Shown here piece by piece: positions 13,401 through 25,842 of a stretch of DNA of 64,000 nt. The number at the start of each line of letters is the position of its first letter. The first letter of the stretch is position 1. The DNA lies in assembly GCA_029204225.1 (NCBI GenBank), contig CM055093.1, positions 17,321,041-17,385,040 on the forward strand. Reading direction: 5' to 3'. The stretch comes from Diphasiastrum complanatum. Taxonomy: Eukaryota > Streptophyta > Lycopodiopsida > Lycopodiales > Lycopodiaceae. The notes under the pieces were generated by a model that saw only the letters and a program-made list of their open reading frames with translations, was not told the origin of the DNA and made no database searches. A program made the position numbers and the translations under genes.

Positions 13401-14980
13401 CTCTATCTACAACGTACGTTCTGGGGCACGAGTCCGGTCGACCTAAATAGGAGCTCTTCCAGCCTAAAACCGCACTTGAGTTTTTGCCCCATTTTGGCAC
13501 ATTCCATTCGATGACCCTGATGCCAGTGTGGCAACGGTGCATGCCCTGCTGCAAGCCCACACATAGATCTTCGAGCAACGACAGACAGCCCGTCAATTTC
13601 TCTTGTGAAAATTCAAGGCTTTACAAGGCCCACAAATAGGGTTTTCGGGCCCGTCCTTTTGATAATGGATGGGATGGGACGTTTGGGATGTCGGAATGAC
13701 CTTGGATGTCACTTGACTCTATCTACGACGTGCGTTCTGGGCCAGGAGTCCGGTCGGCCTAAATAGGAGCTCTTCCAGCCTAAAACCGCACTTGATTTTT
13801 TGCCCTATTTTGACACATTCCATTCGATGACCCTGATGCCGGTGTGGCAACGACGCATGCCCTGTTGCAAGCCCACACCTAGATCTTCGAGCAATGACAG
13901 ACGACCCGTCAGTTTCTCTTGTGGCAATTTAGGGCTTTACAAGGCCCACAAATAGGGTTTTCGGGTCCGTCCTTTTGATAACGGATGGGATGGGACGTTT
14001 GGGATGTCGAAATGACCTTGGATGTCCGTTGACACTATCTACGACGTGCGTTCTGGGCCAGGAGTCCAGTCGGCCTAAACATGAGCTCTTCCAGCCTAAA
14101 ACCGCACTTGATTTTTTGCCCTACTTTGACACATTCCATTCAGTGACCCTGATGCCGGTTTGGCAACAACGCATGCCCTGCTGCAAGTCGGAGGTCGAAA
14201 GCTTATTATGGCTGGTGTGTTTTTCTTGCGAAAATTCAGGTCTGTCTACAATGTCCATCTGGGCCAGGAGTCCTGTCGGCCCAAATAGGCGCTCTTCCAA
14301 CCTAAAACCGCGCATAACGTCCGCGTGACTCGTGGATGTCCGTTGAGTTTGTCTGCGACGTCCATTCTGGGCCAGGAGTCCAGTCGGCGCAAGCAAGGGC
14401 TCTTCTAGTCTAAAACAGCACTGGACTTGTTGCACTACTTTGACATATTCCATTGGTGACCATGATGCCGGTGTAGCAATGATGCATGCCCTGTTGCAAG
14501 TCCACACGGTCCGCCAATCGGAGGTCAGAAACCTATTATGGCCAAGGCGTTTCTCTTGTGAAAAGGCATTTCTCTTGCGAAAATTCAGGGCTTGACAAAA
14601 GCCTACGAATAGGGTTTTCGGGCCCGTCCTTCTGATAACAAATGGGATGGGACGTTTGGCACATCGGAATGACTTGTGGATGTCCGTTGACTCTGTCTAC
14701 GAGGTACCTTCTAGGCCAGGAGTCCGGTCGGTCCAAAGATGGGCTTTTCCAACCTAAAACCGCACTTGATTTTTTGCCCTACTTTGACACATTCCAGTCG
14801 GTAACCCTGATGCCGGTGCAGTAACGACGCATGCCCTATTGCAAGGCCACAAATAGATCTTTGGGCAGCGATAGGTATCCCATCAATCGGAGGTTGGTAA
14901 GTTAATATTGCCAGGGCATTTCTCTTGCGAAAATTCACGTCTTGATAAGGCCCACAAATAGGGTTTTCGGACCTGTCCTT

Positions 14981-17900
14981 AAGAACCCAAATAGTTACCA
15001 TCTTTTAAACAAGAGGAAAATGAAGCAAGATAGAATAGAAATAGTTTACATCAATTTTGTAGTTGAGATGATCATCATATTCACTCCATATAAAATCACA
15101 TGTGTGTAGATGAGCAAAAAGTTAGAACCTTGATGTCCCTTTGACTCCATCCAAAACTCCCTTAAATTGATAGGCATAATTCTTCTTGCTTTGGACAATC
15201 TCCATGTAGAGTTGCTCCATGCAATATTCCTTCTTCACAAAGTTAATGTGTCCATCTTGGTAGATTCTTTTACCATCATTGGTCTTATTGTGATGAAGAA
15301 GAAGAATTAAACTTAAATCTTGGCTTTTCATAAGAGCTTCATGTCCTTTGCCATAGCATTACACCCTTCATCTTTTGGATTTCACCTTCAAAGAAAAGAG
15401 GTCCATTTTTCTGAAGAATAGAAGTCATCAAAGCAATGTTAATACTTTCAACTTCTTATTTGAGCATAAGAAAGCACTGTTAGCTCTATTCTCCCTAGAT
15501 GACTATCCTAACATAGGTATAGGACATCAATTAAAAGTGGGTTGATACCAATAGAATTAGAATATGTAAAGATCATCATGATTACATCAAATATGAAGTA
15601 TTACAATCTTGATCAATAGATCATAGAGTTCTGTCCACTCTACTTGACTACATAAAAAGATAGAAGAGAACTAGTCACAAAAGTGACATAGATATTTTAT
15701 TAACCAAAAGGAAACTTCAAGAGAACTATTTAGAAATGACAAATAGCTCCTATCTATGCTTGTTGAGGCTCACATTAGGTCATGAAGATACAATGAATGT
15801 AGACCAAATCTAAGCCATCATCTTCCTCCATTAATATTAGCCATAGATCAAGATCAATGATCTAGATCTCATTCATAAATGTGGAACAATAGATAATGAC
15901 TTTTTTGGGTGTCACCATTTGTCTTCCCAATTTGGTATTTGGGTGTCACCATTTGGCCTCCAAATTTGGTATTTGACCTAAAGTTGCATTTTGCATGGTT
16001 TGGCCTATGCGCCACATCGCTCCTTACACAAGCTTGTTGAATGCTATTTTGAGAACCTTTGATTGTAGGATTGAGGCCAATACTTGACTTGGGCTTGATG
16101 CCTATCGTGATGAATTTGAGATTTGCATAATATTTCACACTCTCTATCTTTCACGATGAGCCATGAAACAACCCAAATCTCGATTCTTGCTCATCAAAAT
16201 TTGGTCCTTGTAAAAAAAAATGGGGGAGCACAAAATGGCTACTCCTTTTCAGCTACATCAAGAAGCCATCAAGGATTTGTGTAAATATTGGTTACATATT
16301 CGTATAGTATGCACTGCCCCTCTCAAGGCTTTTCTTATGGATGGATATGTCCCATGTCCATCTGCCCCTAAAGGATACCATATACGTAGGTCTAGGGGCG
16401 TTGCCACAAGTGAAGGCTTGGAACCTTGTGGTTCTTGTAACTAATGTGAATTTTTTTTACAAGCAGTGAGATTTTTTCATGGGTCGTAATGTAAAGGATA
16501 AAGTTGTTTTTTCTTCATACATTATTAAACAACTAGCGGGTGCTATATACAACACATGTACAACCTGGTCAAGCCATTCATGGAGTTGGGCTCCTTAGAT
16601 GTCACTACACGATGGTCGAGATTCAAGTTTGCACCTTTTTGGTGGCAATCAACAACTCAACTCATATGGGGAAGTTTAAAGTTGGGGCCTTTACGCCTAT
16701 GACGACCATGCCCAACAGCGAAGCCCTGAACCCATACATTACAAATTTAGTTTAGGAAATTGGAGGAAAACTTTTACTTGAAAAGAAAGTGTAACAACAA
16801 TACCCATCCATGATGCCTATCCAAGAGACGGGCTGGCACATCTTTTTTTTTTTCTCTTATTATTATAAGTTCTTAGCTTTTGATTTTTTTACTTCAAAAA
16901 GGCGAATCCCCATTTCCATCGTCGACGACCAGCAACCCCTCATGCAAAAGTAACCCTTTCGTTGGACTTTTATAGTTCGGTTGATCCTCAATGAGGATGA
17001 ATGAGCTATGGCAACGATGGCGGAAGCCAACTTATACACATGAGGGTTTTTTTTGGAGAAGTTGATCCATTAGCTTCATGTAAACTTTTTCAAGACACAT
17101 GAGCTCATTCATGAACCTTTTTGCTCGACATTAAGGACTTGGTTGATGGCTTGGAAGAGCCTGATTGCGAACCTGTTGATCTTGATTATAGAGCCAATCA
17201 AAGACGCGGCTGCACAGTTTGGTCTACAATTCTAGCCAAATTTCTGTTCTCTTAATTGATAATTTGTTCACCAATAGGAACATAAACCTTTGGAAAGAGA
17301 GGAAGAGCGTTGAGACAATAGAAAAACTTTGACAATGTGATGTAAAGGCAAGACGCCTTTCTGGACTAAGGTCTTTTGGATCAAAGGGTGATGGTTTGGA
17401 AGAGTTGCTGGACAATTTTTTTGCAGCCAAAATCTTCACTTCATCATGTCAAATGGTCTGTTTGGTGCAGCTATTTCTTAGAAAAGGTTTTCAACTTAAG
17501 GCTTGATGTGCCACATCAATATGTCACTTCAGCAAGTGGCGTGCGTGGAGCATCAGAGTCGGCATTCATGGAGATGCTTGTGTCATTGTCATTGGTTAGC
17601 TTGACATCCAAAGTTTCTTTGGTCTCAAGTTCAAGCCTCCCCTTGGAAACCAAGAAGCATTTTCAGGCACAACCCATTTTATTTAGCTATCAGCGCTAAA
17701 CTCGACTCCTAGCTTCACTCACAAATTCCTAATGTCGAGTTATTGTACTCAAGCATGGATACTGCTTCAAGATGGTTTTAGTCTCTAAAGTGGCTATATC
17801 TTCTGAAAGATTTCACTCAATAAAAGAATTCATGCTAATTTTTCCAGATCATACTTTTTTGGGGTTGAAACCGATGAGAATGGCCAATGCCAATGATGAT

Positions 17901-18171
17901 AGATTGTTTGATGAATAAGTTAACTGAGGTTGATGATCTTAAGATTTATTATGTTATTAGTGCTACAGGAAGATCCGAGTGAAGGCGAGAAATGGGCCTA
18001 CTGAGGGTGTGTCGTGGAGTGTCAGATTCTCCCCCAGTGCTAGGATTTGCCTCAAAAGATGGTGCATCATCAGCTAATGACGATGAGGGACGAGAAGGAC
18101 TTGCTGCTGAAGTACAAGGCCGAAGGGTTGCATGTGCTAGCTAGTAGTTGGAGGAACATCCCAACCCAGCT
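14981..18171. other. Non-coding stretch, nothing recognised
   Basis: This is AT-rich sequence right of the satellite. I see no convincing exon. The longest frames are 60-110 residues without recognisable motifs; one on the minus strand at 15122-15331 has a gene-like composition but no family I know. It may hold decayed retrotransposon sequence. Confidence 0.5.
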
Positions 18172-18179
18172 CTCCCCCC

Positions 18180-18220
<41 letters not shown>
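18172..18220. repeat. Poly-C tract
   Basis: A run of about 49 bases is entirely C except for one T at 18180. The adjoining open frame reads a meaningless polyproline stretch. Its length is likely to vary and to be hard to sequence accurately. Confidence 0.95.
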
Positions 18221-18221
<1 letters not shown>

Positions 18222-20740
18222 TCAATTCCCATGACTTGGCCTTGCGTCTGCACTAGTGCTAGGACTTGCACTTGCCCCTAACCTTCAAATAAAGCTCTAA
18301 GTTGGTCTCAATGGCTCAAGAGATGTACCTTCAGGCCCGTATGTGTCTCTTAGCTATTCGAGTTAATGTTCACATTGTTTCCCCTAATGTTATCATCTAG
18401 GGTTAATTAGGATTATTGGGCCATACCTGCATGCTAATTCTAGGCGCCCTTACCTATATTTAGTAAATTTAAGCTAGAATTTAGTGAGACTCAAGGTTGA
18501 AATTCTAGTGCTTGATATGGAGCACAAGTTTTTCTATAAATAGGTGTAGGTGCTTTTACCTTAAATAGAGACATCAATTAGGCAATCACTTTTAGGCTGC
18601 TTTCGCTTTTTTCGGCATAGACCAAAGTCTATAAGCGCCCTACTTCATTTGCAATGGGACATAGTTGGAGTTTCTCATCGCTTGTGTGCTCTCTCATGTG
18701 TTTGGTTGTTGTTTCATCACAATAGGAATCTTTTCTTGGGTTACTTGTATGAGCAAGGCGGTTTTCTAACATTACCCTCTCCACCTCCGCAACTGATATG
18801 CAGGATGCCGATAGTCCACCACCCATTTGGCCTTGTAATAAGCAAGCCTTGACCCTGGCAAGAGATCAAGTGAAGACCTCATCACAATGCAGGTATCTCC
18901 ATGTGCGGCACCTTGACCCTGGTGGAAAGCCGCATCCCCCTCTATCAGCTCAATCTTTGACCAAATGCCACTGCCAAGCACCGACATCGTTTTAATATGA
19001 TATCAGACCTACAAAAGAGGAAGCAAACAAGCAAATGTTTAGTACATTTCATTGGTTACTACAAACATCCGCATATGAATTATACAACATTGAATTGCTT
19101 ACAACCACGCTAACAAATCTTGTAACCCAGTACCAATAAAAGAACTGCAATTTTTTTCATTTAACAATGGTTCAAGTTCAAATTAATGCTCTAAACCTTA
19201 AACCTATCGGAAGAGACATCCTAGGCATTCCTGTAGGCATGAAAAAACACAATTTAGCTTCAAAAATCCTACAACCTATTCAATTACCTTACAAAAGATG
19301 ATACCAAAACCTACCTAAAACATGTTCTTTTCCCACACAGCTCCCTTGTTGTTGATAGTGTGCACACCACTCATAGATCGCGAAATAGAATGCTTGTGAA
19401 TGCTCTTACGTAGCTAGCATTGCCTTCACTAGCATTCTGAAACGTGGTCGTAGTGGATCATAATCCGCTACAAACCATGGTTACAACTTAGGAGCTTGTG
19501 CTTACATTCACAAGGTTTCCAAGGATGATTTGTATTGGCAGTAACCAGTTCAAAGCTCAACCTAGCCGAATTTGTCGAATTGAATCAGGAAAGTCTAAAG
19601 TTAACTCCAACTTCCAAACTCCAACCAGGGCTCAGATTTGAACAATATACTTGTTTTGGTTTTGTTTCTTTTTTTTTTTGGTTTGTTCAATCTGGTTCTA
19701 ACCAAACATGACCTATTTGAGCAACCCAATTTGAATCTGTTGGAGACTATGCATGAACCTGTGGATATTAGGCATGTAGAAGTTCCAATCAATCCATAGG
19801 GTCTATGAATGTGACCAACTGTGCATGAACTTGCGCATAGTAGGTGTGCATAAGTCCCAAGCAATCCATAGGGTTGGTCTATGAATGCGACCTATCTACA
19901 AGAATTGGCTCAAATGCATTCCAAAAGAGATATCTAGATGAGGGTACATATACAACCAACAGGATTGGGCTCCACAATCATAGCAATACCCCATAAAGCA
20001 TCATAGATAGTAATTTGATGACAAAAAGTAGCATTATGAACCAATCAGAGTTGCAGATAGGATAGGTGACCAACATGTATACCCAACATTAGAACAAGAG
20101 GACTAGTGAATACCTCCACCATAGTTACATCGGAATGACGCTCTGGACCCCCACATTCCGAAACACAGTGTTTCGAAACACTATCCAAAAAAAAAATTTG
20201 AAATTTTTTCAAAACCTGTGAAGCCCCCATTTTCTAGCGCACTTCTTGGAGAGAAAAAAAAGCTTGTGGAGAGAGGAATAGGAGGCCAAATGGATAGCGT
20301 GAGCACTCTATGTGTAGGCCATGATGAATGGAAGGTGATTGTAGAGAAGAGGGCAAGAGTGACTATGTGGAGATTTGCAAGCAAAGCAACTTCTTGAAGC
20401 TTTTTTTCATCCTTTTTTCTTTGGTTTGTTTGGAGACTATAGTGCATAATTTGGAGTGACTCCTGTTGCTAGGTTGTAAGGTGGCTAGAGAGAGAGTGAT
20501 TGCATGTTCCCGAGCTTCTCTATGCATAGGTGGTCACCATGAGCATTCATGTGGTTGGTGTGCATGAGGCATTTTGTGTTGTTTCCTTCTAGGTTTAGGG
20601 TTTAGGGTTCAGTGATTAAGGGTAGGTCGTAGGCATCCACTGGCATTACGGTTTACTTTTAGCTCCTTTCTCCACTTATCCACTTTCCATTGAGTTTTTG
20701 ACCTTTTTTATAGCATCTTGAGGATTTCTATGGCGATGCT
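18221..20740. other. Non-coding stretch with minor repeats
   Basis: There is no supported gene. Two imperfect copies of a segment of about 70 bp lie next to each other at about 19750-19890 (both contain CAATCCATAGGGT and TCTATGAATG). A 16-bp perfect palindrome, AGTGTTTCGAAACACT, sits at 20167-20182. Two telomere-like TTTAGGG units near 20595 are too few to mean anything. Confidence 0.5.
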
Positions 20741-20759
20741 TGTGGCGGGATGAGGCGCC

Positions 20760-20948
20760 TTGGCGGAGGTGGATCTCTTGGAGGGAGACACCGTAGTTTT
20801 TATAGGTTCAGGTGCACACAAATGGTGTTTCATGTTTTGTTGTGCCACCTTCTGCAGCACGACGACAAGGATCAAAGCACACTTGCTTGGTTTGACCAGG
20901 CCAGATGGGCGGACCATGGGAATTGCCCCATGTGTGGCAGCTCCTTGA
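20760..20948 (+). pseudogene. BED-type zinc finger remnant of a hAT transposase
   Basis: The frame encodes a segment ending in KWCFMFCCATFCSTTTRIKA, then HLLGLTRPDGRT and GIAPC. This is the pattern of the plant hAT BED finger: W, Cys-x2-Cys, a TRIKAHL helix and a trailing Cys. In autonomous hAT elements the finger is N-terminal and binds the subterminal repeats. Here it is followed by a stop, then by a partial duplication of its second half (20950-21030, reading LLGLTRPNGRTTCIAPC), and no DDE or dimerisation region follows. It is therefore a truncated remnant. A related finger is at 48951 in the hAT composite. The family match is made by eye from the conserved residues. Confidence 0.6.
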
Positions 20949-21170
20949 GTGACAGTGCAGTTGCTTGGTTTGACTAGGCCGAATGGGCGGACCACGTGCA
21001 TTGCCCCATGTGTGGCAGTCCTTGCACCTAAGTGAGAGTGCCTATTGAGCACATATGGAGGAGCAGCAATGACTGTTTGGTGGGTTTTTATATAGTAACA
21101 GTCAACAAAAAACTAAGAAGTTTAAAAAAAAAACCAGGTTTTATTAGAAGATTTTGCTTTTGCTACTTGG

Positions 21171-21268
21171 GAATGTGTTCCCACCCCTATAGGAGCGTTC
21201 CCACCTAGGAATGCATTGCCGAGAAATCCTGGTAGGTGGGAGCGTTCGCAGGGGGTGGGAATGCATTC
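21171..21268. repeat. Imperfect hairpin (fold-back)
   Basis: The left arm at 21171-21207 and right arm at 21233-21268 are imperfect inverted copies built round TTCCCACC and GGAGCGTTCCCACCTA, with a 25-base loop. No target duplication was found. It could be a fold-back element remnant. Confidence 0.6.
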
Positions 21269-21670
21269 TCTGGTAACTATTCAGCAGACACATCATGAGG
21301 TAGCCACTAGACCTAAACACCAATTTCTTTATAGTTAGGAACCCCATCGTTGAATCTGGTCATTGCTAAGACACAATCAGGTGATGAACATTTCATTACC
21401 GCCCATCCATACAGGTACTCCCACCTCTCCTTCGTGCACTGGACCATAGACCACCATCAAGCAAGCTTGGATCTCCGATAAGCCATGGTGTCCCATACCA
21501 CCATGCCTTACCCTCGACCCTCGTCTACCTACATCCTGAGGCCTAGATTATCGTCTTGTGCTACTGCCAATGTATCTTTAATTTAAGTTGTTACGGTCGG
21601 TGAATTAAGCATATGCCATGCGTCCTAGGTCTAGTTTGGCCCTGAAGAGGACATTAGCTTTTTCAAACAA

Positions 21671-21872
21671 GGGGAGGATGTTGTAAAGTTGACTCAGGTG
21701 CACCAAGATGCCCTGTAAGACTCTAAGGGGTGGCACTCCCTAAAGGTCCCAAAGCGAGGTAGGAAGTCAACGACTGAGCCTCCGACCGGTGGTGAGCCAA
21801 CCAAGTAGTCACAAGTCATGAGCTAGCTCTGGAGCTCGAGTCATGACCTGGTTATTCTCATAGGCTATTGTT
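21671..21872 (+). mobile_element. Polypurine tract and start of a truncated LTR
   Basis: GGGGAGGA at 21671-21678 looks like a polypurine tract, and TGTTGTAAAG at 21679 like the first bases of a 3' LTR. The following 190 bp match by eye the first part of the solo LTR at 45382-46179: both start TGTTGTA and share GACTGAGCC-CCGACC, GGTGAG and GAGCTA-CT-GGAGCT. The LTR is broken before about 21900 and the copia polyprotein begins within the next 300 bp. The upstream 120 bp may be the decayed end of a pol gene, but I cannot show it. Confidence 0.55.
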
Positions 21873-22139
21873 GGATATAAAATTAGTTGTCATTGCTTTG
21901 GCTTTTAATAAGATTGAATTTGACAATGCCCAATCCTTGAGTAAGATGAGGATGTCTTTCCCTAGATTAGGGCCATGCTTTGATGAATTGCAAACTACAA
22001 GTCAATCAATTCTTGATGCATGTCGTTCAAGTTGATGAAGCTTGGATGTTGTTCCGAACCAAAGCAGATAGGAGGTGCTCTCAAGCCATAGCATGCAAAG
22101 AGGATTGATGCATCTATTGGTCAGTTTAAGCTTCTAGTT

Positions 22140-25100
22140 AGGATTCAAAGGCTATATGGAAGACATTGGAAGGAATTTATGAAGGCAAGAGCGTAACCAA
22201 TGTATTGAGCGGACACCAAGATGGTGGAGGGAGAGTCGCTCTTGGAGCATCTTGAGAAAATGAAGGGGCTTGCAAGACAACTGGAAGCAGCAGGGGCGCC
22301 TGTGGAGAAAACTCACCTCGCGTTCACTATCCTGGGAAGCCTGCCTATATCCTATGACCCATTGATAATGGTGCTCGAGAGTAGTAGAATTGAGGACCTT
22401 GAGCTCACAAGTGTGATCCAGAGGCTGCTGCAGGAAGACGAGAGGAGGAAAAGCCAAATGGGAACCGAAGAGCTGGCGCTGATCGGAAGAAGGAACAAGT
22501 CTCAAGGACAACCCAAGAAGACAAGGAATGGACAAGAAGGTCCAATCCGAGGGGAATGGAGAGGGATAGCATGGACGAGCAGGGAAAACTACATATGCAT
22601 AGCGCAGGAGAGACATTATTTGTTAGTATTGCAACAACATTGGACACATAGCCAGGGAATGCAACAAGCGTATTGAAGATATGAAGAAGAAGAACGCCGC
22701 GCAGGCAAATGTGGCTGAGGAGCAGGAAGAGGAGGAGAATATAGCATTCATGGCAATTGGAGAGGATGGGGCTCCTCGTAAAGTAAGGACAAAACCGACT
22801 CCAAGAAAGGAGCGCTACCAATGGGAGCCCATCAACATTTCCAGTTCAGAAGACAACATGGAGAAGGGCAACAATTGGCACCTGGACTTTGGTGCCACAA
22901 CACATTTGACAAATGACAAAGGGGTGCTGACAGACTATGTGGAAAACCGCTAGGACAAGAGGGTGATTGTGGGGAACAACCAGTCGATTGAACTCGAAGG
23001 GGAAAGAGAAGGATTGCTGAGAGGAATAATGTTTGTACCCAAAATCTCAAAGAGTCTCCTGTCTGTCAAGAAGTTTGCTGAGAATGGATTGGAACTCAGG
23101 TTCCTAAAGAACAAATGCCTGATCTTCAAGGATGGGGAAATGTTGACAAGCGCTAAGGAAGAAGGAGGCTTGTACAAAATGGCGATGGGAGTAACCATCA
23201 AGCACCAGGCATGCTTAGCAGTGTCAAAGACGAGGAAGGATGCTCTTTGGCACAGGAGGCTAGGACACTTGGGAGCGGAAGCGCTGGAGGTAATGAAGAA
23301 AAAAGAGCTGGTGACAGGTTTTGATTATGACAAAGATGGGGAACCATACATATGCGAAAGCAAAGCAGGAGCGGAACTTTAACAATGACAATTCTGGAGC
23401 TAATACATATAGATATATGCGGGGCTATAAGTCTAGAATCACTTGGACACTCGAAGTACTTTCTCACCTTTATAGATGACTTTAGGAGGAAGACCTTCCA
23501 AGTATCAGACAAATTCAAGGAGTCTGTCACAATGGCGGAAACACAGATAGGGAGGAGATTGAAGAGAGTCAGATCGGACAATGGAGGTGAATTTATTGGA
23601 AACAAGTTCAAAGATTTCTGCAGGGAAAAGGATATACATCAAGAGTTCACGATGTCATATTCCCCCCAGCAGAATGGGATTGCTGAGCGGAAGAACAGCA
23701 CCCTCATGGACATGGCCAGGAGTATGTTGTTTGACAAGAGGTTGCCAAGGTTCTTGTGGGCAGAAGCAGTCAGTTAGTTGCCTACATGTCTAATAGAGTG
23801 CTGAGCAGGGTCTTGAAGGATGAGATACCAGAAAGTGTGTGGTCAAAAGGAAAGCCCTCAGTAGGGCATATGAAGGTGTTTGGAAGCAGAGCCTATGCTC
23901 ATATTCCTAACAAGTTGAGGAAAAATTGGACCCAAAAGGATTCCCCTACATATTTGTAGGATATTTAGACAACGATTTTGGGTATAAGGTATACAATCCG
24001 CATATATCCAAAGTGGTCCTGTCAAGGGATGTGATATTTGACAAGGAAGAGAATGAAGGCATAGGGGGGGCGGAATCAAGCGAAAGGCAAGCCAAATATG
24101 GGATGCTGGATAGTGAAACAATATCAGACGAATCAGAAGGTCCAGAGGAAAGGAATGAAGAGGCGCAGCCTGAAGGCATTGCAACGATACTGGCACTAGA
24201 AGACATGGTCAGGGAACGAAGGAGGTCACAAGGATTGGGCAAGGCACTGAAATGACTTTCATCAACATCCAAGAAGGAGGGGCTATCAAACCAGGGTCAC
24301 TTGAAGAGGCCAAAACTAGTCCAGAATGGGAATTCTGGAAGGTAGCCATGGACGAGGAAATAAACTCGATCAACAAGAACAAAGCTTGGGAACTGGTAGA
24401 TTTACCAACAGGGAGAAACGCCATAGGATGCAAATGGGTGTATAAGCTGAAGTATGGTGCAGACGGAAATGTAGAAAGGCACAAGGCTTGGTTGGTTGCA
24501 AAGGGGTATTCACAGGTTGAGGGGATTGATTACATGGAAACATTCGCACCAGTTGTCAAGCTAAGTTCGCTCAGAATCTTGATAGCTTGGGGAACCATGT
24601 GGGGAATGGAGATCGAACAAATGGACGTGAGGACCGCCTTTCTGAATGGCGATCTGGAAGAAGAGGTATTTATGAACCAACCTCCCAGCTTCGATGGATC
24701 TAACAGGGTATGTGCTCTCAAAAGGGCTTTATATGGCTTGAAGCAGTCCTCTAGAATGTTGTATCAGAAAATAGATGCGTTCTTTATGGGAATTGGTTTT
24801 AAAAGATGTTATGCTGACAGTGGAATATACATAAAGAATGAAGGGGGCTTATTCCTTGTTGTTGCATTGTATGTTGACAACTTGATAGTAGTATGCAACA
24901 ATAAAGCTAGTTTGGAGGAATTCAAAGTAAAATTGAAGGGCACTTTTGAGATGAAAGATCTGGGAGGGATACACTACTGTCTGGCAATACAAATCATCAG
25001 GGATAGAGAAAAGGGGTTGACATGGATGGGACAGAGCATATACATAAACAGTCTCATTGAGAAATTCAGACCGTAGGATTGTTCCCCTGTAGGAATTCCA

Positions 25101-25842
25101 TTCAACCCTGGTCCCTGACTCTAGACTAAGTAAAGAGATGAGTCCCAGCACACAGAAGACATGGAGGAAATGAAAGGAAGACCATACAGAAACATGATTG
25201 GCAGTCTAATGTATGCCATGGTGTGTACCAAGCCGGACCTAGGGGTAGTTGTAACCAAGCTCAGTCAATTCGTCAACAACCCAGGAGAAGAGCATTGCAG
25301 GCTGCAAAGCGGGTGATAAGGTACTTGAAAGAAACAGCTAACTTGGGCTTCACACAGAGCTGACAAGGAACTCATGATAGAGTATGCGAATTCGAATTGG
25401 GGAGGGAGGGACTTAGATGATCGAAAGTCCACGAGTGGGTACATATACATGATGGGTGGATCCTGTGTAAGCTGGAGCTGTAAAAAACAGCACTCTACAG
25501 CTCTGTCAACAACAGAATCCAAATACATGGGTGTTTGCCAAAGAATACATGTGGATGCAAGGCATGCTAAGAGAACTGGGGATTGACACCACGAACATGG
25601 TGTTGTATAACGACAATCAGGGGTGTTTGTTTCTTAGCAGGAACGCTGGATTTCACAAGAAAAGCAAACACGTAGCCATACAATACCATTTTGTCAGCGA
25701 TCTAGTGCAGGAGGAGAAACTGAAGTTAAAATTTTGTAGTACTGATTTTATGCTTGCAGATATAATGACAAAACCACTAGTTAACACTCGGTTTGTGTAT
25801 TTGAGAAATATGGTAGGGTTAGAAGGATTAGAGGACACGTAA
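22140..25842 (+). pseudogene. Ty1/copia gag-pol polyprotein, broken
   Basis: The region runs in copia order. Gag reads WKTLEGIYEGKSVTNVL near 22156, then MVEGESLLEHLEKMKGL in another frame. A zinc knuckle (YCNNIGHIARECNK, preceded by Cys) is near 22625-22672. The protease motif reads LDFGATTHL near 22886, with Phe for the usual Ser. GAG-pre-integrase (LWHRRLGHLG) is near 23250. Integrase follows (SDNGGEF near 23575, PQQNGIAERKNSTLMDMAR near 23670). Reverse transcriptase has KWVYKLKYGADGNVERHKAW near 24435 and LYVDNLIVV near 24866, so YVDN replaces YVDD. RNase H has TTESKYM near 25510 and DNQGCLFLS near 25612. Several frameshifts and stops separate the segments, so it cannot make an active polyprotein. 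I could not find paired LTRs or a primer-binding site. Confidence 0.9.

Larger units (their letters stand above)
1..14980. repeat. Satellite array, ~300-350 bp monomers
   Basis: A continuous head-to-tail array of about 45 monomers fills the first 15 kb and runs off the left edge of the window. Each unit can be phased on the motif GCACTTGATTTTTTGCC; starts are seen near 318, 668, 1012, 1360, 1708, 2057, 2395, 2740, 3088, 3435, 3786, 4135 and so on to about 14763. Full-length units are about 347 bp. Two shorter classes lack different internal segments. Units differ by many point changes, so this is not a recently homogenised array. A few units are chimeric, for example near 11940 and 14240-14420. 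Many short open frames on both strands across it share repeated peptides simply because the DNA repeats. The last recognisable satellite bases are at about 14980, where it passes abruptly into unrelated AT-rich sequence. Confidence 0.96.

Noticed and set aside
17-15001. Dozens of open frames of 60-226 residues in the satellite, with shared peptides such as MGWDVW and GQESGRPKQG
   Set aside because: They recur with the monomer period, occur on both strands and shift frame at each indel. They are a by-product of a GC-moderate tandem repeat, not a protein repeat family.
15122-15331. 69-residue minus-strand frame with gene-like composition
   Set aside because: No motif, splice context or repeat of the frame supports it.
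18047-18256. Open frame with a polyproline run
   Set aside because: It is only a reading of the poly-C tract; no homologous sequence lies on either side.
20590-20612. Telomere-type TTTAGGG repeat
   Set aside because: Only about two units are present, well within chance for plant DNA.
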